From NCBI RefSeq assembly GCF_021130785.1, contig NC_060213.1, forward strand, positions 95,038,501-95,102,500: a DNA stretch of 64,000 bases, read 5' to 3'. Below the pieces are notes generated by a model. The model made no database searches and had not been told where the DNA came from. It saw only the letters and a list, made by a program, of their open reading frames with translations. This stretch comes from Homalodisca vitripennis. Its lineage: Eukaryota; Arthropoda; Insecta; Hemiptera; Cicadellidae. Positions 27,168 through 40,151 of this stretch are shown piece by piece (position 1 is the first letter of the stretch; each line of letters opens with the position of its first letter). A program made the position numbers and the translations under genes.

Positions 27168-27256
27168 CATATTGTCAGATACTAGAAGCTGCAATAAAAA
27201 TTAAGGTGAACTGAAGCAAAATCCAACATTCTAAATAAATATAACGTTTCTACCAT

Positions 27257-27316
27257 GTATATATATATATATATATATACATTACATTGTATAAATGGCA
27301 ATAGCCTTATTTAATT
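27257..27316 (-). repeat. Repeat tail next to (TA)n, reverse orientation
   Basis: The minus strand reads AATTAAATAAGGCTATTGCC-like sequence, then ATTTATACAATGTAATGTATATATATAT. It matches the tail of the tandem repeat at 5370-5403 and 5622-5670, including the join to TA repeats. It is one of few repeat copies in the window on the opposite strand. Confidence 0.6.
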
Positions 27317-27358
27317 AATATATGTATATATTACACACACACACACAATATATATATA

Positions 27359-27360
<2 letters not shown>

Positions 27361-27425
<65 letters not shown>
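27361..27425. repeat. (AT)n microsatellite, 65 bp
   Basis: Uninterrupted AT dinucleotide run, preceded by a short (AC) run at about 27332-27347. Translated frames through it give meaningless Tyr-Ile repeats. Confidence 0.95.
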
Positions 27426-27426
<1 letters not shown>

Positions 27427-27429
27427 GAG

Positions 27430-29340
27430 ACTAAAGTAGTAAAATTTCGTAGAGGTAAAACAATAATGTCACTTAAATCTCACCAACGTTACACAATTAT
27501 GTGCAATTGAAAAACTCATCAACAATCGACTATATACAATATAAAATTTTGCCAAAGATTATAACATTTAATTTAAGATTATAACACTTTACATACGTTA
27601 TAACATTTTAATACCTATTTAGCGCAACATGACCTAGAACTTGTACACGCATTCCATTGGAAACAAAGGAAGAACTAAGATCAGAAACGTAGTATTTTAA
27701 CGAATAGCATTAAGCTAACGCGTTAATATACTCAGGGGAAAGCCTTTTACTATCTTTCACAGATCTTACACACAGAGAGTGAGCTAATGTAATTACATCG
27801 TCACAGATAATTTAGTTTTTATTGTTTATACATTAATTGTATCATTGGTTTACGATCAATCTTTTATCTCTAAATGATATTAAATCTGAAAATAAAATTA
27901 TAACAACAAACTAATAAATTCTATATAATATTTAATTAAAATAACTAAATATAAAAGTTTGACACATAGGTCGAGTGAATAATACTGATTATAAATAATT
28001 TATAATTATACTACTTTGACAGTTAATTTTATGTTACACATTATGTCATATATGTATGAAATGTACTGTATATAGATTAACAAAAATTCTATTAAAAATT
28101 CAAACTTAATTATGTATATTTAACAATTTAGAGAACTAGGTTATGTAAGCATCTTCTCACTTTTTACTTGTTATGTTTCTAACTTCAACCTATAATATAT
28201 AGCTTTAATAACGCTGTATATTTTCATGTAAATATTAACCTGCTAAATCATGACTTAACAGGTATGTGGCATACATAATAAATAAATGTTCTCCTTTTAA
28301 GCTTAAAACAACAAAACGATATTCTTTTTAAAGAATTTATAGAAATTGACATTTCTTAAATTTTATGAAGTTCAGTTGTCAGATACATCTAGCTTATATT
28401 ACCAGTTGTGCTTGTTTATCGTGTCTGATAATGTAACTGTCACATAATATAGTTGTACGCATTTTATTATTAATTTACTTTACAAATGTGCTCTATATAA
28501 ATTTGTTCGTATTTGCAATTCATAAAAGTAATAGCGCCTATAATTATATAATATGTTGTATATGAATACTAACGGCGTGTTTTAAATTAAAATATAGCTT
28601 GACTAAAAGCAAAATAACGTTATTTATATTCAGTAGTATTTTCATTTCATTGTAATAAAAAGAATGATTACAACTGCTTCTTTAATATGTAAGTTTAAAC
28701 TTGGTTTCAAAGTTGATCTCAATTGAAATAATAGGTTGATTACGATGTTGTGCACTGTAGTAAAATTTACATGACCTAACTGGTTATTGAGTGCCATCAC
28801 GAATACAAGATACAATTCTCATTTTCGTCCGGAATAAGCAACACGATAGAAGAACATAATAATTAGGGCTGATATTTGGAATAAGGAATAGAGCATACAA
28901 CTTAACCCTTACAAGGATTCGCTGAGGTTTCATCCAAAGATTTAAGTCTGGTGCTCATTCCAACGAACTATATGAGGTTATATGTCACGTGTTCACATGG
29001 CATATGACTGTACTCAGTTTTTTACAAGTTTATGTATTACGTGATTTTCTAGTTGCACTAATGGCTACACTAACGATCTACGTTAACATGTCCCCTAACG
29101 TTCAGTCCCATGGAGTGAGTGGAATACCCTACACTATGCTGTGTATAGAAAATGAAACGCGTGTAACCTCTAAAGCCTTTAAGTCTGAAAGGAATTAAAT
29201 TTGTGCAGTCGTTAGAGTTTAAAAAGCTTTAACATAAACGCCAAATACAAAATGTAATATTATTATTATTTTTTGATACAGATTTATAGATCTGTTAAGG
29301 ATTTCCTATTGCTGCTATATATAACTGAATATTATACCGT
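27430..29340. other. AT-rich DNA without recognisable genes
   Basis: No gene, element end or repeat partner could be supported. The short open frame at 28989-29198 is unrecognised. Confidence 0.4.
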
Positions 29341-29359
29341 AGTAAAACGTGTAATCAGG

Positions 29360-29387
29360 ATCCTCACAACGCAAGGATTGTGAGGAT
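29360..29387. repeat. Hairpin at the left edge of family A copy 2
   Basis: ATCCTCACAA and TTGTGAGGAT are perfect inverted repeats around an 8-base loop. The motif GACGTGT follows twice in tandem. The hairpin is decayed in copy 1. Confidence 0.7.
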
Positions 29388-32300
29388 GACGTGTGACGTG
29401 TGACAGATGCTTCTCGAGACCCTCACACCTGTTGTAACTAAGGTAAAGAAGGGCTCTGTCATAGTTCTGTCCCTTAGGAGCCTGAGACACTATTAGTCTA
29501 GATTACACTTGACAATTAGATTATGTCCCTTGATCCCTACGTCTTCACTGTCCCTAACACTTTCCGAACTGGTGGTGAGAAACTATCTTGTCTATACATA
29601 ATATATGTCTATATATAATAATGTTAACCTATTATTGTTATTATTAAAATATTAAAAGTATAATTCAAAAAGATACTCATAGTTAAAAATTATTACATTT
29701 ATTTATAAACCAGTGCTATAATCCAAAGGACTTTATAGTCCTACCAAATTTTAGGACTTACAGGACGTGTAATTGAATAATTAGGCAGGTTTGGATCACG
29801 CAACAAGGTGAGAAGATATTGCTAACTAACACGCAGTTTCTAATCTTACTGCAGTCGCTAGACTTTCCATTGCGGATAATTAAGGTTGATATCTGTTTGA
29901 ATCTGAAGACAAGGATAAATTTGATAAAAATATTCTAATATACACAGTAAAGACTAGTTATTACACTTGGGTTAAACTATAAATTTATTTGTGATTTCTT
30001 GCCTATTTCATCTGTATTTATTAGTTGTAGCATTTAGGTGTAAAGTTTTTAAATAATTAAAAAATTCTTCTCTATAGTATTGTTTAATTTCAGACTGTAG
30101 TCACATAAGGGACAAAAATTTCATGTAAATGAAGTTTTACTATGTAGTCTTGAAGACATACCAACCGAATTGATGACTAATAATTTCCGTATTGTAGCCT
30201 TGAAATTTACATGATTATTAAAATACATAAACACTTTCTTCACGGCAACGAAATGTTCTGCAATTTTGTTAGCCTATATATTAACATTAGTCACGCTTAG
30301 GATTGAACGGAATTTAGTTTATAATATTAAAATTGTGATGTTCAAATTCTTCTCAACAATTTACCAATACAACATAACATATGAAAGATTGGTTTTGTTA
30401 CTATGATTATTACCGAAATAACATTACGTGTGAAGAGTACTTTGTTACCTTCCCTTTTGGGAAAGATTTTATACCTTGGCATTACTTATGATTTTTACAT
30501 CCTTGGTGGAGGATGATTTGATACTCTAAAATAAGAAAGGACTTATTTTAAATTAATTTTGTTTTATTATACTATATATTTATAATGTTCATGTTTAATT
30601 ACCACGTGCGTAATCTATGCTATCTGTGAGACTCTTATTTTGCCACGCTACGATATAGCGAGAATAAATTACTAGGAACGTTCGTTCTCAGATCTACATT
30701 ATAATATAATCGTAAACTTATTAGTGTATAAAACAGGTTATTAAGGCTTATTGAGGAAGGAAGTTTAGCTTATAGAAGATAAGCTCATATTTTGATGGTG
30801 GAAACGGAACTTGATTTCCCTATCTAACATTCCCTTATCGTGGATGATGTTTATGTTTATTGTCAGTAGTAATATATATATATATAAATATTATAGTAAT
30901 ATTTGTATATTGTTACATAAATCTATAATCGAGTTTATTCTTCTGCTTTAAATTTTTAGTCTACTCAAAATATTATAAAAGTTATTTTAACTCAAATGTG
31001 TCATATGCATATTGAATAGCATTTGACAATTTTAATAGTTTTTGTCAAAGTGACGAGACCTGCAAGTTTGGTTATGACGCGAGCATTAGGCAAAATTGTA
31101 TGGCATAATATTCATACAATACACTTTGTTACTCCAGATATTTAATTCTGTGAACAAAGTTTCTATCAATAATGTTGTAAAGAATCTTATATTCATTGTA
31201 TGAACTGTGAATAATACTGCACTGAAAACTAACATTTCAACTTTAAAAAACACACAATAGAAAATAAATAATGAAATAAGAGTAATATGGAATAATTAGG
31301 GAATTGGAATAGAATAATTTATTTTAATTATTGTACTTGCATTGAATAAAGGCAATAATAATATATACTAAACATCTCCCATCAACAAATACAAAATGAA
31401 ATAATTTCATGTTTTAAAAATATTTCACTTAATATACGATGCCTTGTGGCGGTAATAAAATATATTACGCTAATGCATGTAAATTTTAAAATATACTAGT
31501 ATTCTGGTTGTGAAAAAGAAGATTTAAAACAATAAATTATACATAAAAACGTATTTATGTGTATTTTTTGAAGCACAATTGGCTCTGTCAAACACTTGTC
31601 AGAATTCTCTAGGCCAGGAATATTATAGATTAAGATTGTCATATTATTTAGAGATATTCTAGTAAAACTATTTGGTTAAGTTTACTTTTAAACATTTATT
31701 TTATTCTTTGATATTATTTTACATTAACTGGTATGCTCTTAACTAAAATACTTATACTATTTGTACCTTTATTGTTTTACTTAACGGATTTTACAACTCA
31801 ATGCCCAAATTTGGAACATTTATATCCATGTAGGTATATCAAATGTTTATTTCAAACTTTTTTATATAAATAATATTTATCAGATTTACCTTATAAGTAG
31901 ATACAAAATGTAACTCATTATACCTTTGTAATGTTCTTCTAAATATATTAACCACATTTGCATTTCAAGCTAGCATAGAAAATTAACTAAAACTCTGAGA
32001 AATATTGTGTCTGAACTTATTCATTTCTATTATTCATAGATGGTGTAGGAGATCAAGGAATTTATCTGTGATGAATAAAAGAACATCCTTAACTATAACA
32101 AGTAACTCTTGTTCATTCTCCAAGAACGTCATCTGAGACAAAGAGGAAAGTATATATGTTACAGATGACTCCAAGGCCAAAATTGATACTTTAAATCGTA
32201 CATAGCTGTATTAATTATTCGAACTGTGTCAGATACATGAAATAATGATCGAACATGAAATTGTAATATTAATATAAATTGAATAACTAATGTGTCTGAA

Positions 32301-33160
32301 CAGAACTTGTGACATTTATTTGTTATCTCCATGAACTAACTCCCAAACAGAACTAAATATCTACATCATAGAACGATATTAGGAAAGCATTAATGTACTC
32401 TATCTCTCTATCTAAACTTCCGTTAATACAGCCTAACTATATTCAAGGGTCCTTTATACAATGATCGATTATCTAAACACTACAATTATTAGGTTACAAT
32501 ACAGAGCCATTTGACTATTTAAGTTGCATATTTGTAAATAACTTTAGCTAATATAGAGTAAATAACATGTCATTAAAAAAAAGAATAATTAATTATTCAT
32601 AACCTAGACACTAAAAATTCTAATGCATTGTTTGTAACTTAATTGTAGATTCGTTATTGAAAGCAATTTTTTAGTCAAATAATTTTAATATACAGTAATA
32701 TGTGTTTGAAATAAAAATACATAATAATTTCATATACAAAAAAGTTAATTCCAGGTAATATTTTGTAAATTACTGTAACTGTAGACATAAGCTATTGCGT
32801 ATTGGTTATAATATAATAGTTGGCTAATAATAATAAAGGTATGAATTTTATAAAAAATCATAAATAGCTTTACATAAAACTAAACATTAGGCAATGCGAT
32901 CATATCATAAGGAAGGCTAGAATAATTAAGTAAAAGTACGAAAAAGTTCCTTTCTTTCTGGTTACAGATGAAACCTTGGTAGCTTCAACCGTTTGTTTTT
33001 TCTGGCAATGATTACTACCTTATTTTATCAGATTAGTAGACTTCTTTCTTAAAATAAACAACTTTCAAAGATCGACTCTATCAAATTACATAATATTAAT
33101 ACTCTTCTGTTACTAAAACTAGCATTGCAGTAGACAAGATTATAAATTTAATTGGAAACA

Positions 33161-33885
33161 GATTTTTGACGTGACAACGTCTTAAATTAGGTTGCGGGTC
33201 AGAGTCACTCATGAAAAAGTGTAACGCCCGGTAACGTTACGATGCCCGTCCAGTGGGTCCGCCGCACGGGATAAAGCAGAGAACTATGTTTATTCGTGAA
33301 AATGTGGAGTGCTTAGATTCGTCATTTACAACAACTACAACAATAAAGGTAAATAATTGTACACTGATATTTCATTATCGTAAACTATAATTGATTGATT
33401 AATTGTTAGATTGACACAAAAGTTGAGAAACTGAGTTTATAGGTTATGTCATACTATTGACAAATGTTGATAGTGTTAAGTAAATTATTAGTTTAAATCA
33501 CTCTGCAATCAATCGTAATTCAGTCGATTGAGAAGAAACAGCGCGTATTGCTAGTCAAACATTTAAAATAACAAATTATAACCTCTAACCTGTCACAACA
33601 GTGCGACCAAACAAACGAACTAAACGCGGAGTTAGAATTTAACTGTGTTTAGTAAGAATTTCAAATTCCAATTTTAGTAAATGTTTTATTCAACTTTACC
33701 ATTTACAATAACAAATTTTAATTAATTTCAAATTGTGTACAATGTTTTAGTAAACAAAATATATTTCTATAGTTAAAATTTGTGCAATTCTTATTTTCAT
33801 TCAATTCCTTGTTCCTATTGTGCAATTTAATAATATTCATATCAATAAATATTCTACCGAGAAAAAGACGTTGTCACGTAAAATC
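33161..33885. mobile_element. MITE-like element with 21-23 bp inverted ends, 725 bp
   Basis: The left end GATTTTTGACGTGACAACGT (33161-33180, continuing CTT) is the inverse of the right end AAGACGTTGTCACGTAAAAT (33865-33884, then C), apart from a two-base length difference. The left interior has a GC-rich patch (33215-33275: CGCCCGGTAACG.., GGTCCGCCGCACGGG). It sits inside family A copy 2 and has no counterpart in copy 1, consistent with a later insertion. It has no transposase; the open frame at 33782-33997 crosses the right end and is not a gene. No target duplication was identified. Confidence 0.6.
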
Positions 33886-35822
33886 TTTGCCCGTAAAACC
33901 GACTTTACAGGCAACCATAATTTTTTTGCGATTTATTTGCCACTGGATTGTTTCAATCCAAAGTGTTCTAAAATATAAATCGTCAATTTGCCCGTAATCG
34001 TTACAATCAAATCCTGATTTACCTAGACCAAAACTATCTTAACGATACAAATCCATTGGTTTCTGTTCCATCTTAACTTCGCACAGAGTAATATATGATG
34101 TGATAAAAAAACGTATATTTAACATGTAAAAATATACAGTAGGATTTTAGCGTTAAGTTGTAAATTTAATAAGAATCTAAAAAAATTACAGTATTATTCG
34201 GCTGGTTTTGCTTATAACAAAGTTTCATTTATAATGTAAGAAAATGTTAGAATAACATTGTATAGTTAACTGATACCCAGATTTTTGGTAGAATCATAAA
34301 TTAATCTTTTTTGATATCGTGTTTTAGTGAAATAAATATTACATAACTACTTTCAAGTTATTTCCTTTGATATTTATTGGACATTTTTGTCGTTTTTTGA
34401 GTCATTATATTTACGTCAGAGCTATACTTACCGTTTGTACATGTCTAGATTTCGGTCAGTTTGGCAAGTACAAAAGTGCATTATTACTGTTGTAGATATT
34501 TCCAGCTATTATTCTCTTGCCTCGGCTTCAGATATTTATATTATAACATAACATTGGTAATAGTAACGACGGTTAAGGATTAGAGAACGTTTTTATTCAG
34601 AGATCTTTACAAAAGCCATGTTATATGCTAGAATTATTATTACAAGTTGCCGGCGGTGTGGGCATTATAAGTTCACTTTCATAAATGTGAATTTGTATGG
34701 TAATGAAATATTTTAACTCCATAACCTTCTAACTTACATAATGAGAACAAAAATCTAACTTGGCAATAATAAATAAAAATATTATGAATGTCCAATATAT
34801 CACAGTTATTTTATTTAAATTTTACAGTATAAGTGTTTACAATATTGTTTAGATTAATCTTTTCAGTTTGCAACATCATATAAAAAGTTATAAATTTTTC
34901 TACTGGGATTAAAATTAAATCAAAGTAAATATTTAATTAGTTTGTCTATATTGCTTTGTTTCGTCTAAAAGGGTTATTTACCTCCTAAATTTAAATTTCC
35001 CACATTGCCAGGATATTGAATGTTCATGTCATGATGTAAACATTCGCCAATTAAAATATATGTGTGTTTTAGTACCATCATATACAATGAGTGATTGAGT
35101 AGAGTGGACTTTTTAATACAAAAAAGCTTTGAATTTAATTTTACAAAATTATTAATTCGTAATTTTTTATAATTTTTGTTTATTTTAGTAATTTTTTAAA
35201 ACTAAAAGGTTGAAAGAGCAACATAGCAATATTTTGCTAGTATTGAACAATAAAAATAAGCATGGTTATTACATCGTGTTACTAACTCAGTATAGGGTTA
35301 ATAGGTACAAATAAACAATCTAAAATGCAAACAAGAGTGAAATCAGTCACAGACAGACATTTACGTGACATTCATCTTACTCATTTTAATTAGAGGAAAA
35401 TTGTGTGCAACTACAAAAAGAAACTAATGCAATATACCAGTTTTATTTTGTTAGTGTTACAATTTTACAAGTATCTGCGGTTAAGAATAATCAGAGAGGA
35501 CAACTGTTTCAAATAAATGAATAGTCTAGACGTATAATGTCTAAAGTTTAATATGGCGCACTAACACATTGTTTCTCACGAGACAATTCTTGGTGCCAGT
35601 TTCTACCTGAGTCCCCCAAGAGTACTTACAGAAGATTGCGGACACATTTCAGTAAGTTGGAAGGTAATGTTCTCTAGAGGAAAAACATACCTAACATTGG
35701 CATGAAGTAATAATGTAAGTGAAGAAATTACTTAAAAAAATATCTTTGGAATGTTCTCTACAAGTGATTGATGTGAAATATTATCCTGGTAGAAATGTTT
35801 GCTCAGTAGTTCAGGAAAACAT

Positions 35823-35886
35823 ATAATTTATTCTTAAAAACAGATAATTTATTCTTAAAAACAGATAATTTATTCTTAGAAAACAG
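35823..35886. repeat. 21-bp tandem repeat, three units
   Basis: ATAATTTATTCTTAAAAACA plus G occurs three times head to tail; the third unit has a one-base insertion/variant (TTAGAAAACAG). Confidence 0.9.
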
Positions 35887-36204
35887 ATAACATTCTTACT
35901 CCTATGTAAATATGTTTAAAATGGACAATTAGGACATAAATGATACATGTAAAGACAAAGACTATTAATTATTCTAAGTACTATTATTATTTGCCCTTTT
36001 TTAAGACAACACATATAGAACCGCCAGTAAAAAATATTTATTCATGAGCACAGTACTTTATGAGTGTATTTATATGTAATTTACAGAAATAATAATGAGT
36101 TATTTCCTAAGGGATGTTAGTAGGCGTAACGATAAGGATTATTATGTTTTTAATTATTTACTAGTAAGAATAATGTCAAACTTTAAATATTCTTGGACAA
36201 AAAG

Positions 36205-36290
36205 CAACAGCGGCTTAATGAATAAAGTAACTTGCTATCCCGGCAAGTGATTGATTTCGTTTCGAGTCCCGGTAAATCTAGTTCCTTTTG
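36205..36290 (+). repeat. Degenerate tRNA-like segment in family A copy 2
   Basis: CCCGGCAAGTGA (36240) equals the anticodon arm of the 5519 tRNA-like segment. GTTTCGAGTCC (36259-36269) matches its B box at 10 of 11 consensus positions, and AGTTCCTTTTGC follows as the counterpart of AGTACTTTTTGC. The acceptor stem no longer pairs. Confidence 0.6.
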
Positions 36291-36519
36291 CTCATTGATC
36301 TTTCGAGATTGGGTCTCATATAAATTAAAGGAGTGATAACATATATTAAATAGTTATTTTTAATCTCATCACATGTTAGCTCTTTTATTTAAACGCATGC
36401 GTGTTATAAACATAGTGTTTCCACAGGGATCTATGAGCATTAATAGAAGGTGGGTATTTATTACCTTAAAACTTTATCAGTAGCTTGTTATCTAGAAGAA
36501 TAGGAAATGTTATAGTCGG

Positions 36520-39060
36520 TGTTATTGACCTCGGAATTGAAAAATATTATTTACAAACCAAACACATATTAGTAATAGGTACAGGTGTGTTTATAATCTA
36601 AAAGGAACCACACTTTTGTAGGTTTTTCATTAGCACATAAATTTAATTTGATCACAAAAAAAACCTTTTTTTATGTATTCAGAATATCCATTCATACAAT
36701 ATTTTAAATCATAAATCAAAAACCTAGGAACAAAACTAAGTACTTAAATTTGATAGTGGTAATGTATAGTCAAAACTAGTTAGCGGAAACAAGGATATAT
36801 ATAGTATTTTGGGTGACTTCAATATTCTAATATTGTGTATCTGGTCATAAAACAAGACACCGGCGTTCTATAAGGTTTTCTATAGTATGGAAATATGATC
36901 TAAACTTAACAGACATGTATATAAATTATGGATCTAAACCAGCTTAGCTCTATAGACTTAAGGTTGCATTCTTAATTGTTTCAACTAGTGAAAGTAAAAT
37001 CCTTCGCGCTAAGCCACATGCGGAATTCTCCTTCTAAACTAATTCATTAGCCCAGACTCATAAAGAACTCTCTGTTTATACACGTTCCTATTTGGCACCA
37101 ATATTTTGTTAGCCACGACCTTAAAGTTAGTTACTTAAACATTTATCGAATTGCCGGGTCTTCTTAAACTTAAACACTTAAGCACTTGTTAAAGTACTGT
37201 AATTGCAATCACATTAGAACGAATATCAAACGGATCAGTCTCTTAATTTAGCCCATATTGTTTTCGAGCTCTTTATGTGTAGAACAATAAAACCTAAGCC
37301 ACAGGTTAACTAGAGAGATATAGTAACACATGTTACTTAATTGTTTATTAAATCGTAGTGATGTTATTACGTTCTCTATTACAAATGCGGCAATAGGGAA
37401 TATGTAGTCTTGTTGTGTGGATTATTACTGTAAAAGTTCCTTACAACTATTCATACATTTTAGTGTCAGGATACACTAGAGGTTAATAATAATTACTTCC
37501 ATTTCAATAGTACCCTAGAGCACTTCTTTGGTTTTAGTATAATATTTAATATTGCATATATACGATTTTATTTATTTATTTATTTCCTGTGGCCTTAGCA
37601 TACTTTTTCAGTTATTCCTATCATATTTTGCCTCAAAAGGTAGTTTTTACTATGTGATGAAATAATAAACACAATTTACTTTACATTTCAAAATACTTTT
37701 TTGTTTTTTAAAGAATTATATTCAAACGTTTATTTAAACTGAAGCACTTATACAGATTATTAATATCTGAAATAATGAAAAAATATTGTATTTGTATATT
37801 CAATGCGTTTAATTTCATATGAATTTTTTCTGTATAAAAATAATAAAATATACAAACAAAAATTGGGCGTCTACTGTTAAAATAGTAATTTCTAAAATAT
37901 AGGATTTTACATATTGTTAGCATTGAAGCACAATTTTATTATTTATACCCCTAATACTATAATGTTTAAACCACATAATGGGACTTTAGGGTTATATGTT
38001 CAATATATATACTCGTATGTGCAATTTAAATACGTATATAATATTGATATATTTTCTTTTTTACAGCATCTTTAATTACTGAATTTTAATAAATAATTAT
38101 ATATTATTTTGTCATTTGATTGGTTCAGTTATTTAGCTATATATTTTTATTCGTATTAATTACTATAAATGATTTTCAATTATTTATAATTTAAATAACA
38201 TAAATGATTCATCGCTCCAATTTCATTATTTGCAATTATGGACTACAAGCGAAAATGGTTTTAATATTAAAAAAAATTAAGACTACCTCTAAGCAAAAGC
38301 ATTTAAAGTATTTTACGCTTACATTCTTATAAAGAGAGCCAGCCACTCAGAATAATGTTGTGAGTAACGTGTTAGTTTACTGGGTCTCGTCTGTCACGTC
38401 TCCGCTGTTCTTTGGAATAATGCTACTCAAATGCATAGTTACGTAGGTGTAACTAAGTCATTTGCTTAAATATGGTTCAGTATCATATCTGCAATATATT
38501 TATAGGCTGTACTTTATTTTCATGTTACATTGGCGAAATTATTGACAAGTAATTTATTTCTTTCATTCAATCTCGCTTTAAAAGATTATTTTAAGATAAG
38601 AAGACATAAAATTACTGATAACGTTGTATTTTACAAAAACTACATCACTGTTTTTTACCTGGTTCCTGTTCACTATTTCAGGAAATACATTTCACAATTA
38701 CCTGCTATAACCAATTAAACATGTTCTATTGTAGTGAGCCTATGAATTGTGTTAGTTTTTTATTCTAAGATTTAGTGCTGGGAAATTAATATAGTTTGGT
38801 ATAAATATAGTAACACTTTTTGCTGGTAATTATAAAATATTCACTTTATATACACTTTTATGTCTTTTAAATTATGTTTACACGTTAATTTTATAAGTGT
38901 TGTGTTTATAAGTTTTTCTTGTATATAGTGTCATTTTATAATTTTTTTCATACGCAAAGTAATAGTTTTTACTCAGTAAAAGCATGTTCAAATCCTTATT
39001 TTTTTCTTTTGACCGGAGCGAGTTAGCCTAGTATTAGACCTTAAATAGCTATTAGACCAT
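36520..39060. other. AT-rich DNA without recognisable genes
   Basis: Contains a short (TTTA)n run at about 37567-37586. No element, RNA or gene was recognised. The frames at 37708-37923 and 38530-38718 are short and low in complexity. Confidence 0.4.
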
Positions 39061-39066
39061 TATGGC

Positions 39067-39286
39067 TTTTTTTTTAATCAAGCCGATCCCCTTTTAAGCC
39101 TCTGCCTATCCTCATGAACTACTGGTATGTGCGAGGATCTTATCAAACAGAATAAGGGGGAGATTCGATACAGTACAAGGTCGAAGGTACTAAAAAAGTG
39201 CACGGTCACAGACAGGATTGGAACCGGCGCTATCTCTAAATCATACCAAAGCCCAACGTCTTAGTCCGCTCAGCCAGAGCACTCCC
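39067..39286 (-). mobile_element. tRNA-derived SINE (Ser/Leu-type head)
   Basis: On the minus strand the element starts GGGAGTGCTC and has a canonical polymerase III A box, TGGCTGAGCGG (39276-39266). About 50 bases further on is a B box, GGTTCCAATCC (39225-39215), one mismatch from consensus. The TGGCTGAGCGGACTAAG form of the D arm and the long A-to-B distance point to a class II (serine or leucine type) tRNA ancestor. The body is about 140 bp and less AT-rich than its surroundings (for example TCCTCGCACATACCAG). It ends in a run of nine A (39075-39067). No clear target-site duplication is visible, so it is not very young. No other copy is seen in the window. Confidence 0.75.
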
Positions 39287-39289
39287 AAG

Positions 39290-40150
39290 TCTTAAATTCT
39301 AAATCTTATCAATTTCGAAATCTTAAATAAATTAGTCTCTTGTAGAGCAAGGGACAGTAAAACACATATATGTTTTCTATGTGAATAAGTTAAAATCAGT
39401 ATTTACCCTTGTGTTTATGAGGCGAAATATAAATTATCTGCAATAAAGGGGTTATTTAGGTAGGCAAAACTTACATATTATTAGATCACAACTGGGGAAA
39501 ATATGTTAGATTGTACTATCAGTAAAAAGATTACAGCATAACAGAATCATGATATGAAAACCGTTATAAACTTGCAATATGTAGGCTAGCAGTTTTGTTT
39601 AGTAGTGGTTTAAAATTTTGTTGTAAAATAAACAGATACTTTCTCACTAAAAAGCTGTAGGGTATAAAAAACGTATACATAACAAGGTAGCATCTTATTT
39701 TCATGCAGCTAAGTTATAAATTTATTGCACTTCTATAGATAACCATTTATAGAAATTAAAGTTATAGAATTCTATTCTGTCCATTACGCTGCTAATACGA
39801 TAACGGATGAACATGAATATATAAATAAGTATGTTTGCAAAATTGATTCCTATTTATATATGTTCCGTTTTACAAGTTAATAGTGCAGTATGCATGTGAC
39901 ACGCTGCTCCACGTATCTTTATTGGTATTCAAATGCTGAGAGATGGTACGAGCAGAGGAGTCGTCTGGAGCAGATAAAGTGACCTCATTTGTTTCTTATG
40001 TTCCGTTAACGTTTGTTTAGATAACGAGGGATATCGTTCTTGCTCGAGCTAAATTTAAATTCTTAAATTGTTTTTTCAGTATGCAAATATGTGCTTTAAA
40101 ATTAACATGGAATTTGCTGTATTATTCTCAATGTGTAGTCAGAGTATTGG
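39290..40150. other. AT-rich DNA without recognisable genes
   Basis: Nothing supported apart from the flanks of the SINE and of family C. Confidence 0.4.
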
Positions 40151-40151
40151 G

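Larger units (their letters stand above)
29343..36510 (+). repeat. Family A long repeat, copy 2 (about 7.2 kb, with insertions)
   Basis: Collinear with 13605-19480. The left edge reads AAAACGTGTAATCAGGATCC (copy 1: AAAACGTATAGTAATAAGGA) and is followed by a perfect 10-bp-stem hairpin, ATCCTCACAA / TTGTGAGGAT (29360-29387). The best-conserved part is 29425-29590, with long exact runs such as ATTAGTCTAGATTACACT. Copy 2 is longer partly because of the 725-bp inverted-repeat element at 33161-33885. The right part contains a degenerate tRNA-like segment. No domain-bearing frame is present. Confidence 0.7.

Noticed and set aside
27322..27510. Open frame encoding Tyr-Ile repeats
   Set aside because: Translation of an (AT)n microsatellite.
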